Shown piece by piece: positions 7,903-17,292 of a DNA stretch of 64,000 bases. Below the pieces are notes generated by a model. The model saw only the letters and a list, made by a program, of their open reading frames with translations. It ran no database searches and was not told the DNA's origin. Source of the stretch: TMED8 sp038125725 (GTDB lineage: Bacteria > Pseudomonadota > Alphaproteobacteria > Rhodospirillales > Casp-alpha2); contig JAYPEK010000001.1 in assembly GCA_038125725.1 (NCBI GenBank), positions 124,001 through 188,000 of the forward strand, in the 5' to 3' direction. Every line of letters starts with the position of its first letter. Positions within the stretch are counted from its first letter, which is position 1. The position numbers and the translations under genes are program-made.

Positions 7903-8913
7903 TCAGTCGTCGTGCTTGTGGTCGTGGTGGTGATGATGGCTGTGGCCGTGATCATGCCCATGATCATGGTGATGCCCATGATCATGATGGTGGTGATGGC
8001 CGTGGTGCACGCCGTGATCGGCGGCGCCGTGGCCGTCGGTGCCGGCACCGACCACATGGTGATGATGGCCGACCTGCGCCGCGCCATGGTCGTGCTCGTA
8101 ACCGATGATCTGCTCGCGGTATTTGCAGAGCAGGCAGTTCATGGCGTTGTCGCCCTCGAGCGCCTCTTCCAGGCGATCGATGAAACAGTCGATCAGTTGC
8201 GCGTGGTCGTTGAGGTAGCTCGCCTTGACGATCTCCACATCCGGGTTGGCGGCGGCCGCTTCGTCGGCCCAGGTGTAGATGCGCCGGACCAGGATGCCGG
8301 TGAACATGAAGTAGGGGAACACCACGATGCGCTTGTAGCCGAGCTTCATGGCGCGTTCGAGGCCTTCGTTGACCAGTGGGTAGGCGACGCCGGAATAGCT
8401 CACCTCGGCCCAGCCGAAGCCCATGCCTTCCCACAGCATCCGCGCCACCTTGGAGACGTTGGAGTTGGCGTCCGAATCGTTGGTGCCGCGCCCGACCACC
8501 ATCAACAGGGTGTCTTCGCGCGAGATGTGGTCACCGGCTTCCTTGAGCGCTTCCTCGATGCGGTCGCGGGCGGCGGCCAGCAGCTTCGAATCGATCGCCA
8601 ACTCACGCCCGAAGATCATCTCGATCCCGGGGTTCTCGGCGCCGAAGTTGTTGATCTCTGAGGGCAGGTCGTTCTTCACGTGGCCGGCGGCGAACAGCAT
8701 GCCGGGCAGGCAGACGATCTTCTTGGCGCCGCGGTCCTTCAGCTTGTCGAGCCCGGTGCGGATGATCGGCTTGGCGAACTCCAGGAAGCCCGATTCCACG
8801 TCCAGGTCGGGAAGCCGGTTTCTCAGGTGAACGGCGAGGGAGTTGAATTCATCGATGGCCGCGTCGTCCCGCGAGCCGTGGCCGCAAATCATTACGGCGG
8901 GTTTGTCCGTCAT
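7903..8913 (-). CDS. cbiX: Sirohydrochlorin cobaltochelatase CbiX with a His-rich C-terminal tail
   Basis: A 336-residue long-form (two-domain) CbiX that inserts cobalt into sirohydrochlorin, the entry to the oxygen-independent B12 pathway. The N-terminal MICGHGSRD motif carries the family's metal-binding His (His12). A second conserved block, CLPGMLFAAGHVKND, follows near residue 85, and the duplicated half includes VVFPYFMFTGILVRRI. After a CLLCKY CxxC motif comes a tail of about 63 residues containing some 30 His plus many Asp and Gly, a likely metal store or metal-delivery segment. The ATG at 8911-8913 is followed directly by the conserved domain. The gene is first in the cob operon, and I see no riboswitch in the 180 bases before it. 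Confidence 0.92.
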   Translation of the reverse strand: MTDKPAVMICGHGSRDDAAIDEFNSLAVHLRNRLPDLDVESGFLEFAKPIIRTGLDKLKDRGAKKIVCLPGMLFAAGHVKNDLPSEINNFGAENPGIEMIFGRELAIDSKLLAAARDRIEEALKEAGDHISREDTLLMVVGRGTNDSDANSNVSKVARMLWEGMGFGWAEVSYSGVAYPLVNEGLERAMKLGYKRIVVFPYFMFTGILVRRIYTWADEAAAANPDVEIVKASYLNDHAQLIDCFIDRLEEALEGDNAMNCLLCKYREQIIGYEHDHGAAQVGHHHHVVGAGTDGHGAADHGVHHGHHHHHDHGHHHDHGHDHGHSHHHHHDHKHDD

Positions 8914-9095
8914 GCGCTTGGTCCTTGCCTTCGAGCGTTGGTCAGGGAACGCGCCTGCTTGGCGCATCCGCCGTCCGGTCCCTGGTCATGGCCTTCGGGG
9001 CCCGGAACGGTTCGCCGACTATACAGGCTTCGCCCTTGGGGGAAAGGGCAATTGCGGCTGAAGGGGACGAAACCCCATTCGGAGAGAAGATGGGG

Positions 9096-10217
9096 CTATT
9101 CGGCGGCGCGGCGCGCAGGCGGCAGCGTGGTGGCGCGCCGGGCGTAGGTCTCCGCCTCTTCCTCGCGGCCCAGGCCCTTGAGCACGGAGGCGTAGTTGTG
9201 GAGCCCCGTCACCAGGCTCGGGTGGCCGGGATCGAAGTTCTTTTCCTTGATCTCCAGCGCACGCTTCAGCAGCGGTTCGGCCGCTTCCAGGTTGCCCTGT
9301 TTCTTGTAGAGCAGTGCCAGGTTGTTGAGATCGGTGGCGACGCCGGGATGGTCGTCGCCGAGCGTCTGTTCGTCGATCTTGAGCGAGCGCTGATAAAGCG
9401 GCTCGGCGCGGCCGTAGTCGCCGCGCGAATAGTAAAGCAGCGCCAGGTTGTTGAGAGCCGCGGCCACGTCCGGATGGTTCTTGCCGAGCCGGCGCTGCAA
9501 AAGCTCGAGCGATTGCTCGAACGACTGGATCGCCGCCACCGGCTCGCCCGCCTGATAGGCGGCGGTGCCGTGCTTGTTCAATACCTCGGCAAGCAATTCC
9601 TCGTGCGCGTCGGGCAACAGCTCGACCGCCTCGGCGAACTGCCGGGCCGCGGCCTTGGGGTCCATCTGCGCCATCATCAGATCGCCAGCCACGGATTTCG
9701 CCAGTGCCGCCGCCATCAGGTGCTTGGCCGCCGCGTCGCGGGCATGAACGCCGTCCTGGCCTTCGTCCTCGCCGAGCACCACCAGGAGCTTCATGGCGTC
9801 CTCGAACTTGCCGGCCTCGAGCGCTTCGCGTGCCGCTTCCGCCTCGCCTTCGCGTTCGGGATCGCCGGGCATCAGGTCGCGCAGGTTCTGGCGCATGTCC
9901 TTGAGCGCGGAGGCGAACTCACGCACCCGGGTGTCGAGTTCACTGGCCGAGACCTCGCGCGCCTCCAGGAACTCCCGGTAGGCGACGACGGCGGGGTTTT
10001 CCGGCGGCGGCAGGGCCTTGCGGACGGGCACGGGCGGGGCGGAGTCCTGGGGTTTCGGTGCTGGCGCGCGGCCGCGGCGGCTCAAGGCGAACCCGACGAT
10101 GACGCCGACGCCAATGGCGACGACGGCGACGCCCGTCACCATCATCCAGGTCGGCATGACGGCAAAAAATTGCCGCAACGCCTCCATCAGCGCCTGTCCA
10201 GCGTCCTTGAGTTCCAT
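9096..10217 (-). CDS. Membrane-anchored TPR protein (kinesin-light-chain type repeats)
   Basis: A 373-residue protein with one membrane segment near the N-terminus (about residues 15-40), a Pro-rich linker, and a helical region. At least four TPR repeats of the kinesin-light-chain subtype fill the C-terminal half, each with the pattern HPDVAAALNNLALLY or HPGVATDLNNLALLY. Such repeats mediate protein-protein contacts, and no enzymatic domain is visible. The ATG at 10215-10217 is preferred over one 36 bases upstream because it sits nearer the membrane segment. The gene lies alone between cbiX and cobD, in the opposite orientation to cobD. Nothing in the sequence links it to B12 synthesis. Confidence 0.8.
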   Translation of the reverse strand: MELKDAGQALMEALRQFFAVMPTWMMVTGVAVVAIGVGVIVGFALSRRGRAPAPKPQDSAPPVPVRKALPPPENPAVVAYREFLEAREVSASELDTRVREFASALKDMRQNLRDLMPGDPEREGEAEAAREALEAGKFEDAMKLLVVLGEDEGQDGVHARDAAAKHLMAAALAKSVAGDLMMAQMDPKAAARQFAEAVELLPDAHEELLAEVLNKHGTAAYQAGEPVAAIQSFEQSLELLQRRLGKNHPDVAAALNNLALLYYSRGDYGRAEPLYQRSLKIDEQTLGDDHPGVATDLNNLALLYKKQGNLEAAEPLLKRALEIKEKNFDPGHPSLVTGLHNYASVLKGLGREEEAETYARRATTLPPARRAAE

Positions 10218-10345
10218 GCCTATAGGTACCCCAAATGCGGCCCCAAGATACACTACCTTTTATTAACCAAACGTGAGCGCCGAACGATACCCCAACTCGA
10301 CCTCCAGCCTTGACGTTCGGCCGGGCCGCCCGGCATGCTCCGGCG

Positions 10346-11362
10346 ATGTTCACGTTCGGACCTCTTGGCAACCCCGGCGGCGTGCCGGCCGGGCTCGACC
10401 CGCTGGTACTGCTGTTGCTGGCGCTGGTGGTCGATGCCTACGTGGGCGATCCGCAGGGGCTGTTCCGCTATATCAAGCATCCGGTGACTTGGATCGGGGG
10501 TCTGGTGGGGGCGCTGGACCGCAAGCTGAACCGCGACAAGCGGCCCAACGTCGACCGGCTGATCCGGGGCGCACTGGTGGTGGTGTTCGTCGTTGCGCTG
10601 ACCGGCGCCATCGGTCTCGGCGTCGCCTGGCTGACGCTTACCAGCCCCTGGGGCTGGCCGCTGGAACTGTTCCTGGTGGTGACGCTGCTGGCCGGGCGCG
10701 GGCTCTACGATCATGTGCGCGCCGTGGCGCGCGGGCTTTCGGAAAGCGTTGAGGCCGGGCGCGACGCGGTGCGCCATATCGTCGGGCGTGACCCGGCGCA
10801 GCTGGATGCGCACGGCGTGGCGCGTGCCGGCGTCGAGAGCCTGGCCGAAAACTTCGCCGACGGCGTCGTCGCGCCGGTGTTCTGGTACGTGCTGTTCGGC
10901 TTTCCGGGATTGGCCGTCTACAAGGCGGTGAACACCATGGATTCGATGATCGGCCACAACAACACGCGCTACCGTTATTTCGGCATGGCGGCGGCGCGCC
11001 TCGACGATGTCCTCAACCTGATCCCGGCGCGCTTGGCGGGGCTGTTCATCACCATCGCGGCGGTGTTCACGCCGACCGCCAATCCGGCGCGGGCGCTGAA
11101 GGTGATGATGCGCGATGCCGGCAAGCACCGCTCGCCCAACGCCGGCTGGGCCGAGGCGCCGATGGCCGGCGCGCTCGGTCTGGCGCTGGCGGGGCCGCGG
11201 CGCTATGCCGATCATGTGGTGGATGATCCGTGGATCGGCGACGGCCGCGCGCGGGTCGAGATCAAGGACATGCACAAGGCGCTCTATCTCTACATCATCG
11301 CCAACCTGGTCAACGCCGCTTTCGTCGCGGCGCTGCTGGTGGTAAGGATCGGACATGTCTGA
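10346..11362 (+). CDS. cobD: Adenosylcobinamide-phosphate synthase (CobD/CbiB)
   Basis: A 338-residue integral membrane protein of the CobD/CbiB family, which attaches aminopropanol (or its phosphate) to adenosylcobyric acid. Visible family features are DAYVGDPQGLFRYIKHPVTWIG at the N-terminus, GRDPAQLDAHGVARAGVESLAENFADG in the middle and YKAVNTMDSMIGHNN. Several hydrophobic segments span the protein. The ATG at 10346 was chosen; an ATG 36 bases upstream is in frame but only lengthens the tail. The 3' end overlaps the ureohydrolase start by 8 bases. It supplies a late step missing from the main cob operon. Confidence 0.92.
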   Translation: MFTFGPLGNPGGVPAGLDPLVLLLLALVVDAYVGDPQGLFRYIKHPVTWIGGLVGALDRKLNRDKRPNVDRLIRGALVVVFVVALTGAIGLGVAWLTLTSPWGWPLELFLVVTLLAGRGLYDHVRAVARGLSESVEAGRDAVRHIVGRDPAQLDAHGVARAGVESLAENFADGVVAPVFWYVLFGFPGLAVYKAVNTMDSMIGHNNTRYRYFGMAAARLDDVLNLIPARLAGLFITIAAVFTPTANPARALKVMMRDAGKHRSPNAGWAEAPMAGALGLALAGPRRYADHVVDDPWIGDGRARVEIKDMHKALYLYIIANLVNAAFVAALLVVRIGHV

Positions 11363-12320
11363 GAACAGCTACGACAAAGGCCGGCTGAACCTGCCCTTCG
11401 TCGGGCACTGCACCTTCGCCAAGCAGCCGCCGGTGCTGGACTGGGACGCCATCGAGGCCGACGTGGCGGTCTTGGGCGCGCCCTTCGACATGGGCACCCA
11501 GTACCGGGCCGGCGCAAGGTTCGGCCCGCGCTCGATCCGCGAGGCTTCGACGCTGTTTTCCTTCGGTCACGGCGGCGCCTACGATTTCGAGGACGACGTC
11601 ACCTACCTGCCGGCTGACCAAGTGCGCATCGTCGATATCGGCGACGCCGATATCGTCCATACCGACACCATCAAGAGCCACGACAACATCGAGTTCGGCG
11701 TGCGCAAGATCCTGGCGGCGAAGGCGCTGCCGGTGGTGCTGGGCGGCGACCAAAGCGTGCATATCCCCTGCATCCGCGCCTTCGATACCGAGCCTGCGGT
11801 TCATATCATCCACGTCGACGCGCACCTGGATTTCGTCGACGAACGCCACGGCGTGCGCTACGGCCACGGCAATCCGCTCCGGCGCGCCTCCGAGATGGCG
11901 CATGTGACGGGGTTCACCCAGCTTGGCATCCGCAACGTCTCGTCATCCAACCGCGACGACTACGAGGCGGCGCGGCGGGCGGGATCGGATATCCTGTCGG
12001 TGCGCGACGTGCGCCGGCTCGGCACCGAGGGCGTGCTGGCGCGGATTCCGGAAGGCGTGCGCTATTACCTGACCATCGACATTGACGGCTTCGACCCTTC
12101 CATCGCGCCCGGCACCGGCACGCCGAGCCACGGCGGTTTTCTTTACTACGAGGTGCTGGAAATCCTGCAGGGGCTGACCGCCAAGGGCGACGTGGTCGGC
12201 ATCGACCTGGTCGAGGTGGCGCCGGACTACGACCCGACGGGCTCGACCTCGTTTCTGGCGGCGCAGTTGTTGATGAACCTGCTAGGCTTCGTCTTCCATG
12301 CCCGGGGCAAGAGTGCCTGA
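11355..12320 (+). CDS. Agmatinase-like ureohydrolase with an altered metal-ligand motif
   Basis: A 321-residue member of the arginase/agmatinase family, which hydrolyses guanidino compounds to urea and an amine using two Mn ions. Metal-binding motifs are visible as DAHLD (Asp155, His157, Asp159) and DIDGFDP (Asp242, Asp244). The first metal motif, however, reads GGDQS (Gln133) instead of the near-universal GGDHS, so the histidine ligand is replaced. The substrate is uncertain: agmatine, guanidinobutyrate or guanidinopropionate are all possible. The start ATG overlaps the cobD end by 8 bases, so the two genes are co-transcribed although they have no obvious metabolic link. Confidence 0.85.
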   Translation: MSENSYDKGRLNLPFVGHCTFAKQPPVLDWDAIEADVAVLGAPFDMGTQYRAGARFGPRSIREASTLFSFGHGGAYDFEDDVTYLPADQVRIVDIGDADIVHTDTIKSHDNIEFGVRKILAAKALPVVLGGDQSVHIPCIRAFDTEPAVHIIHVDAHLDFVDERHGVRYGHGNPLRRASEMAHVTGFTQLGIRNVSSSNRDDYEAARRAGSDILSVRDVRRLGTEGVLARIPEGVRYYLTIDIDGFDPSIAPGTGTPSHGGFLYYEVLEILQGLTAKGDVVGIDLVEVAPDYDPTGSTSFLAAQLLMNLLGFVFHARGKSA

Positions 12321-12324
12321 GCGC

Positions 12325-13026
12325 TTACTCCGCCGCCTGGCGGTCCTGCATCAGCTCCCAGGCGTAAGCGCCGCGCCGTTCCAGGTTCTTGTCGAAGGCT
12401 TCCGGGAACTCGTCCGGCACGGAACCGGTGACGGCGTCGTTCTCCATCAAAGCCTCGGCCCAGGCCTTGACCTTGGGAAATTCGTCCAGGAGGCCGGTCT
12501 GGAGGGCCTCGTCGCAGATGAAGAAACGCTGGAAGAAGGGGCCGTAGGCGGCATCCACCATGCAGAAATCCTCGCCGTTGAAGTAGGGGCCGTCGCCCGT
12601 GCGTTCGCGGCCGATGGCGTCCTCCAGCCGCCGCAGGTGCTTGCGCGCGGTCTCCAGCGCGCCCGGCAGCGCCTCCTTGGAGGCGCAGAAGGTGACGTTG
12701 TTGAGCCCCGGTCCCCAGGCGAAGGTCGGCAGAAAATCGGTCCAGGCGCGGTTCTGGGCGCGGCGCACCGGGTCGGCCGGATGCAGATGCGGCTCGAACA
12801 CTTCCTCCAGGTATTCAGAGATGGCGTTGGATTCGAACAGCGCCACGTCGCCGACCTTCAGCACCGGCACCTTGCCGTGCGGCGAGATTTCCAGGAACCA
12901 GTCGGGCTTGTCCTGCAAATTCACATAGGTGACGTCGAAATCGACGCCTTTGGTGCGCAACACGATGACGGCGCGCTGCACCCACGGGCAGGTAACGGAA
13001 CTGATGAGATGGAATTTCTTGGACAT
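12325..13026 (-). CDS. Glutathione S-transferase family protein
   Basis: A 233-residue soluble GST. The N-terminal thioredoxin-like domain contains SSVTCPWVQRA, where the Cys is the likely catalytic or mixed-disulfide residue as in omega/beta-like classes. It also has the cis-Pro segment HGKVPVLK and the glutathione-binding LFESNAISEYL. The helical C-terminal domain follows from about residue 90. The ATG at 13024-13026 places the domain right at the N-terminus. It converges with the ureohydrolase gene, with 4 bp between. The 127 bases between it and the kinase gene hold nothing I can recognise. The physiological substrate cannot be inferred. Confidence 0.88.
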   Translation of the reverse strand: MSKKFHLISSVTCPWVQRAVIVLRTKGVDFDVTYVNLQDKPDWFLEISPHGKVPVLKVGDVALFESNAISEYLEEVFEPHLHPADPVRRAQNRAWTDFLPTFAWGPGLNNVTFCASKEALPGALETARKHLRRLEDAIGRERTGDGPYFNGEDFCMVDAAYGPFFQRFFICDEALQTGLLDEFPKVKAWAEALMENDAVTGSVPDEFPEAFDKNLERRGAYAWELMQDRQAAE

Positions 13027-13153
13027 TGAGGCCCCCCTGGCGAAACGGTGAAAACGTATTGCCGGCCTTGCCCCGTCCAGCTTTGCGCCCATCATAGTCC
13101 GCCGACGTGGGACCAAGGCAAACGATTTCTCCGTTTGCCCATGCGCCGGGCGG

Positions 13154-15517
13154 TCAATCGATCGACGCGTCGATCTGTTTCAGGAAGTCGTCGACGGCCG
13201 CCAGTTGTCCGTCGTCGATGGGCTCCTCGGCCGGTACATCCGTTGCCGCCGATGGCTGATGTGCCTTTGGCAGGTTGATTTCCTCGCCCATGACGTCGTT
13301 GATGACCAACGCCAAGTCGATGCGATCGATGGGCTTGGTGACGACACCGTCCATGCCGGCTTCGAAATAGGCCGCCTTGTGCTCTTCCATGGCGTCGGCG
13401 GTAAGGGCAATGATCGGGATGGTCGCCTTGGCTCCCGCCGCGCGGCGGATCAGACGGGTCGCGTCGGGGCCGGACATGACCGGCATGCGGACATCCATGA
13501 GGATCAGGTCGAAGCCGCCGTTTTCGTGCATCTCGACGGCCTGCTGGCCGTTTTCAGCGATTTTGAAACCATGTCCCATGCCGGTCAGGATGGAGCCGAC
13601 GATCTGCCGGTTCAATTCATTGTCGTCGACGACCAGGATGGAGAGCGGGCGTTCGGCGACGAAATGCGAGACCGTCTGGGATATCGCTTCCAGGCTGTCG
13701 ACATGGGATGTCGCCGGTGTGAACGGGAGGGTGAACCAAAAGGTGCTTCCCTTGCCGTATTCGCTCTCAACGCCGATCTCGCCGCCCAGCAGTTCGACCA
13801 ATTTCTTGCAGATGGAAAGGCCGAGCCCGGTACCGGCGAAGCGCCGGGAAATCGAAGCGTCTGCCTGTTTGAACTCGGTGAACAGGTCGTCTCGAACGTC
13901 GGGGCCGATGCCGATCCCTGTGTCTTCGACGGCGAAACGGATCATCGGTTTCGGCGCGCCTTCATCGATCATCTGGCCGTGGACCGTGATGCTGCCGGCT
14001 TCCGTGAGCTTCTTGGCGTTGCCGACCAGATTGACCAGGATCTGGCGCAACCGGGTCGGGTCGGAATTGATGCCGATGGGGAAACCGTCGGACAAATCAA
14101 CTCGGAGATCGACGGGTTTGCCCGACCTGCCCCCCGGCTGCTCCTCGAACATGCCGGCGACTTCGCGGACCAATGCCGGAAGATGGAAATCAAGGTACTC
14201 CAGCTCCATTTTGCCGGCTTCGAGCTTGGACATGTCGAGGATGTCGTTGATGATCCGCATCAGCGACCATGCCGAGCCCTTGATCTTGTGCACCATGCGG
14301 CGGCTTTCGGGCTCGAGATTCTGGTGCAACAAGAGGTCGGCGAAACCGACGACACCGGTCATCGGCGTCCGGATTTCATGGCTCATGGAAGCGAGAAACT
14401 CGGATTTCGCTTTTTCGGCGGCTTCCGCCGTTTCGCGCAGGGTCTTCTGCTGATCGGCCAATTCGCGCAACCTTTGCGCCTGGGCTTCGAGCGCGGCCTT
14501 GGAAGATGAAAGCGCGTCGACGGTATTCGAAAGTTCGTCGGTCTTCTGCTCCAGGGCGCGTTGCGCCTGCATCCGCCGGCGCTCCAGCCGCTGCATGGCG
14601 ATGATCGCAAGCGCCGTCGCCAAGAACAGCGCGGCGATCAGGATCGTCGCGTCCCGCCACGCGTCGGCGGCATATGCGGCGAACAGTCCGGCAGCGGGAT
14701 ACCCGACCAGTTCCCAGCGCGACCCGTTGATCGGTTTGCGATGCAGGATGGCCTCTGTTTCCTCCGCGCTCAGGTTGATCTCGCGCGTCGTCGAGATCAC
14801 GTCGCGCGCGCCTTTCGCAGTGACCTCGATGAGGCCCGGCCGATCGCGATTGACGAGGACCAGCCGATGTCCCGGGCTTTCGAAGGAGCGGAGAATCTCG
14901 GCGATGGAGCCCGGAAAGAAGCTGACGAAGAACACACCCGCCAATTCGCGGCTCGGCCGCCATGGCGCCATGATATCGAAGTGATAGTTGTTGGCCATGG
15001 GATGGATGACGACCTCATCCATATGGCCGGTGTCTTCCTGTCCGCTTCGTGCCTCGGCGAACGATTGGATGCTCGCCTGGCAGATTCTGCCAACGAACCC
15101 TTCCAGGTCGTCGATCAGATCATTGCCTGCCGTATCGGCGACGGTGAAGGTGAAATACTCCGGGAACCAGAGCCGCAGGCGCGTGTCGATGGTGGCGCGA
15201 GCCTCCTGGTCTTCGGGACTGTCCACGTATCCCCGGATCAGGTCCGCATTGTCCTTGGAAAAGGCCTCGATATGGCGCCTGCGGGTGTCGATGAAGATTT
15301 CCACCGTGTATCCCGCTTTTTCGATGGAAGCGTCGAGGATCGTGCGCTGCGTGCTCTCGTGGGTGTCGATGTCGCGATCGGTAAAAAACACGATCAGCGC
15401 CGACAGCAGCACGAAGAAAACCACGCCGAAAATCGACGAAACCGACGACAGGCCGGTTCCCGGGCCGGGCGGGTCCAAATCTCGGTTTTTGGGATTGGCG
15501 GGCGGGATCGAATTCAT
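13154..15517 (-). CDS. Hybrid sensor histidine kinase with C-terminal receiver domain
   Basis: A 787-residue membrane kinase. In order: membrane segment at about 28-46; a large extracytoplasmic sensor region to about 285, of double-Cache-like size; a second membrane segment at about 289-310; and a coiled coil to about 365. The HisKA domain follows with SHEIRTP (phospho-acceptor His380), then a HATPase domain (N box NLVGNAKK, G boxes DTGIGI and GTGLGLSICKKL) and a receiver domain with Asp675 in LMDVRMP. The tail is acidic and short. No response-regulator or Hpt gene is adjacent, so its phosphorelay partner must be elsewhere. The ATG at 15515-15517 was chosen because upstream codons only add a non-conserved tail. 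Confidence 0.92.
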   Translation of the reverse strand: MNSIPPANPKNRDLDPPGPGTGLSSVSSIFGVVFFVLLSALIVFFTDRDIDTHESTQRTILDASIEKAGYTVEIFIDTRRRHIEAFSKDNADLIRGYVDSPEDQEARATIDTRLRLWFPEYFTFTVADTAGNDLIDDLEGFVGRICQASIQSFAEARSGQEDTGHMDEVVIHPMANNYHFDIMAPWRPSRELAGVFFVSFFPGSIAEILRSFESPGHRLVLVNRDRPGLIEVTAKGARDVISTTREINLSAEETEAILHRKPINGSRWELVGYPAAGLFAAYAADAWRDATILIAALFLATALAIIAMQRLERRRMQAQRALEQKTDELSNTVDALSSSKAALEAQAQRLRELADQQKTLRETAEAAEKAKSEFLASMSHEIRTPMTGVVGFADLLLHQNLEPESRRMVHKIKGSAWSLMRIINDILDMSKLEAGKMELEYLDFHLPALVREVAGMFEEQPGGRSGKPVDLRVDLSDGFPIGINSDPTRLRQILVNLVGNAKKLTEAGSITVHGQMIDEGAPKPMIRFAVEDTGIGIGPDVRDDLFTEFKQADASISRRFAGTGLGLSICKKLVELLGGEIGVESEYGKGSTFWFTLPFTPATSHVDSLEAISQTVSHFVAERPLSILVVDDNELNRQIVGSILTGMGHGFKIAENGQQAVEMHENGGFDLILMDVRMPVMSGPDATRLIRRAAGAKATIPIIALTADAMEEHKAAYFEAGMDGVVTKPIDRIDLALVINDVMGEEINLPKAHQPSAATDVPAEEPIDDGQLAAVDDFLKQIDASID

Positions 15518-15728
15518 CCTTGTCGCGGCTTTCCAATCGGTATCGACGAGTTGGAGGCGGCAGAGCAAGTCCGGACGCCTACGGCAAGATCACAATCGCG
15601 GCGAAATATCGACGAGATTGCCCCTGGCTTCAAGTGGTATCGGATAATCCGGCTTCGACCGGCGCTTGATCGCGGCAGGCGGAGCGGTTCCTATGGAGAC
15701 CGGGCGGCAAACCGAGCGGAGGATTCCG

Positions 15729-17258
15729 ATGATAGATGACAAACCCCTGAGCATCCGTCTGGACGGCGCCGACAACGTGGTCGTGGCGCGTGCCGATCTC
15801 GGTGCCGGCGAAACCCTGCCGGGCGAGGGGATCGCCACGGCCGGCCCGGTGCCGCGCGGCCACAAGGTCGCGACCCGAGCCATCGCCAAGGGCGAGCCGG
15901 CCCGCAAGTTCAACCAGATCATCGGGTTCGCGTCCCGCGACATCGCGCCAGGCGAGCACGTCCATACCCACAATCTGGCGTTCGAGACCTTCGAACGCGA
16001 CTACGCCTATTGCACAGATTGCCGCGACACGCCGCTGGCGGCGGCGGGCGAACGGCGGACCTTCGAGGGATACGTGCGCGCCGGCGGCCGGGTGGGAACG
16101 CGCAACTACATCGGCGTGCTGACGTCGGTCAACTGTTCGGCCACGGTGGCGCGCCAGATCGCCCAGGCGGTCGAAAGCGCCGGCCTGCTGGCCGAGCATC
16201 CGGAAATCGACGGCGTTTCCGTGTTCGGCCATTCGACCGGTTGTGGCATGGCGTCGACCGGTGACGGCTTCGGCAACCTGCAGCGCACGCTCTCCGGCTT
16301 TGCCCGCCATCCGAACTTTGCCGGCGTGCTGCTGGTGGGGCTTGGCTGCGAGGTGGCGCAGATTCCGGCCTTGATGGCGGACGACTGGCCTGAGGGCGGC
16401 GGCTTTCACGCCATGACCATCCAGGACACCGGCGGCACCCGCAAGACCGTGGAGGAGGGCGTCGCCCGCATCGCCGACATGATCGCCGCCGCCAGCGGAA
16501 CGACACGTCAGACCGTGCCGGCGCGCGAGCTCATGGTTGCCTTACAATGCGGCGGCTCGGACGCCTATTCGGGCATCACCGCCAACCCGGCCATGGGCGC
16601 GGCGGTGGACATCCTGGTCGCCGAGGGCGGTACCGCCATCCTGGCCGAGACGCCGGAGATCTAAGGCGCCGAGCATTTGCTGACCCGCCGCGCCGCCAGC
16701 CGCGAGGTTGGCGAACGCCTGGTTGAGCGCATTCGTTGGTGGGAGGATTATACGGCGCGCAACGGCGGTTCCATGGACAACAACCCGTCGCCGGGAAACA
16801 AGGCGGGCGGGCTGACGACGATCCTGGAGAAGTCGCTCGGCGCCGCCGCCAAGGGCGGCACCACCAACCTGAACGGCGTCTATCGTTACGCCGAGCCGGT
16901 CACGGCGCGGGGCCTGGTGTTCATGGACAGTCCCGGTTTCGATCCTGTGTCGATCACCGGCGAGGTGGCGTCGGGCGCCAATATCGTCACCTTCACCACT
17001 GGGCGCGGCTCGGTCTACGGCTGTAAGCCCGCACCCTCGATCAAGCTCGCCACCAATTCGGAAATGTATGCCCGCATGAGCGACGACATGGACATCAACT
17101 GCGGCGCCATCGCCGACGGCGAGGCGAGCGTGCGGGAGATGGGCGAGGTGACCTTCGAGCGGATGTTGAGGGTAGCCAGCGGCGAGCGCTCCAAGTCCGA
17201 ACAGCTCGGCTTCGGCGACAACGAGTTCATTCCCTGGCAGATCGGCGCGGTGATGTAA
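15729..17258 (+). pseudogene. UxaA/altronate dehydratase family gene interrupted by an in-frame TAA
   Basis: One continuous frame encodes a 509-residue UxaA-type dehydratase except for a TAA at codon 312 (16662-16664). Before the stop are an N-terminal SAF-like domain and the signature RAGGRVGTRNYIGVL. After the stop the same frame resumes at once with GAEHLLTRRAASREVGERLVERIRWW, normal for the family, where a Tyr usually separates ETPEI from GAEHLL. One base change in a Tyr codon would explain it. The start ATG has a GGAGG site 8 nt upstream. The enzymes are iron-dependent hydro-lyases for sugar acids such as altronate or galactarate. Without readthrough the product lacks about 200 residues. 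A sequencing error is possible. Confidence 0.85.
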
Positions 17259-17292
17259 TCCGGCGCCTAGGCCGGCGCCCGGATCGGCGGGC

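Noticed and set aside
8914..9095. Possible cobalamin riboswitch upstream of cbiX
   Set aside because: I could not find the B12-box or the conserved core in the 182 bases; only a covariance-model search could overturn this.
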